Positions 63,570-64,000 of a DNA stretch of 64,000 nucleotides are shown here, piece by piece (the stretch's first letter is position 1; each line of letters begins with the position of its first letter). The stretch lies in the NCBI GenBank assembly GCA_041917055.1, contig JAYRYJ010000003.1, positions 62,001 through 126,000 on the forward strand. Reading direction: 5' to 3'. Under the pieces are notes generated by a model. The model saw only the letters and a list, made by a program, of their open reading frames with translations. It was not told the DNA's origin and did no database searches. The DNA comes from Pseudaquidulcibacter sp041917055. GTDB taxonomy: Bacteria > Pseudomonadota > Alphaproteobacteria > Caulobacterales > Aquidulcibacteraceae. The position numbers and the translations under genes are program-made.

Positions 63570-64000
63570 GGATTTTCTCTAATTCGGCTTCCAAAAGTGA
63601 ATTATCGTGATGAAAACTATGTATCACGGCACCGATAAAAGCTTCCGCGTTGGTCTTGATCAGATCTAATGTGACCCAAAATGCGTCAGAGATAAGACGT
63701 AAAAAAGCCAATTGAGTTCTGCCATTTCCATCACGAAATGGATGAATAGCATTCAAAGTGCTCAAAAAACTCGCGGTATTAACTAGAAATTCCCCGAAAA
63801 TCATGGATTGAGAACTTAGAAGTTCTGTATTCTTGAACAGACTCTTCTTTTCCGACGGAATATTTTCGGGGTAGCAAAACATGCTTTCGCCCTTTGCTAT
63901 CCTCACACTTCTATATACGCCTGCCCATTCATAAACATCTTGAAACAAATGAAAATGGACTGCCTTCAAATGATCTTCATCGAGATTTCCCGAAGGCAAA
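63556..64000 (-). CDS. Fic-domain protein, 5-prime end beyond window
   Basis: At least 147 residues of a Fic/Doc-fold protein, which typically transfers AMP from ATP onto target proteins. The Fic motif reads HPFRDGNGRTQL: histidine, phosphate-binding glycines and first arginine are present, but the last arginine of the HPFx(D/E)GNGRxxR consensus is leucine. VYEWAGVYRSVRIAKG upstream is the usual flap/start region. The frame remains open to the window end, so the true start is outside. It overlaps the end of flhF by 14 bases. Confidence 0.85.
   Translation of the reverse strand, partial: LPSGNLDEDHLKAVHFHLFQDVYEWAGVYRSVRIAKGESMFCYPENIPSEKKSLFKNTELLSSQSMIFGEFLVNTASFLSTLNAIHPFRDGNGRTQLAFLRLISDAFWVTLDLIKTNAEAFIGAVIHSFHHDNSLLEAELEKILIPQ

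Overview
The window looks like chromosome from a low-GC alphaproteobacterium of the Caulobacter/Hyphomonas type. The main evidence is the flagellar block at 47722-63569, whose order (flgL-flgK, fliK-flgD-flgE, sciP, fliF-fliG-fliH-fliN-flbD-flhA) matches the Caulobacter arrangement and includes sciP, the inhibitor of the cell-cycle regulator CtrA. Two large TonB-dependent receptors, SppA, QueG and tail-associated c-di-GMP signalling fit the same lineage. Translation often starts at TTG: queG, both TonB receptors, sppA, rlmJ, the DNA methyltransferase and fliF all appear to use it, several with a strong Shine-Dalgarno sequence.

Layout. 9-2935: yajC, a GyrI-like protein, and a PAS protein paired with a soluble chemotaxis receptor. 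2990-5470: GST-queG-mtgA, tightly packed. 5504-9528: oppB-oppC and oppA, separated by an inverted small secreted protein. 9586-19735: a secreted S9 peptidase, two TonB receptors each closed by a strong terminator, and a TPR/aspartyl hydroxylase. 19744-22790: sppA, tRNA-Gln, a decayed gene next to the tRNA, and a lipoprotein. 23192-26894: a response regulator with GGDEF and EAL domains directly followed by its sensor kinase. 27030-29609: two secreted, cysteine-paired Sel1-repeat proteins. 29715-39997: housekeeping genes (aroA, a purine deaminase, argS, ispH, rlmJ) mixed with a GAF protein, a degenerate YafK-like L,D-transpeptidase and a cold-shock protein carrying eleven 27-bp in-frame repeats. 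40073-43827: a cluster of exported proteins with RNase T2, three adjacent paralogues with four conserved cysteines, and a large unknown secreted protein. 43872-45737: a restriction-modification pair whose nuclease closely resembles HindIII. 45822-47747: mnmA and a 3-methyladenine DNA glycosylase. 47722-63569: flagellar genes. 63556-64000: a Fic-domain protein cut by the window end.

How parts work together. The flagellar block covers hook junction (FlgK, FlgL), hook and hook control (FlgE, FlgD, FliK), MS ring, switch and export (FliF, FliG, FliH, FliN, FlhA), polar placement (FlhF-like) and the sigma-54 regulator FlbD. Candidate sigma-54 promoters precede fliK and flgE, and a CtrA-like site precedes fliF. 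The most unusual material is the HindIII-type system, with AAGCTT rare in the window by eye count, the triplet of secreted four-cysteine paralogues, the apparently dead YafK homologue and the repeat-bearing cold-shock protein. All functional calls rest on reading the translated sequence and remembered family features; no database search was run.
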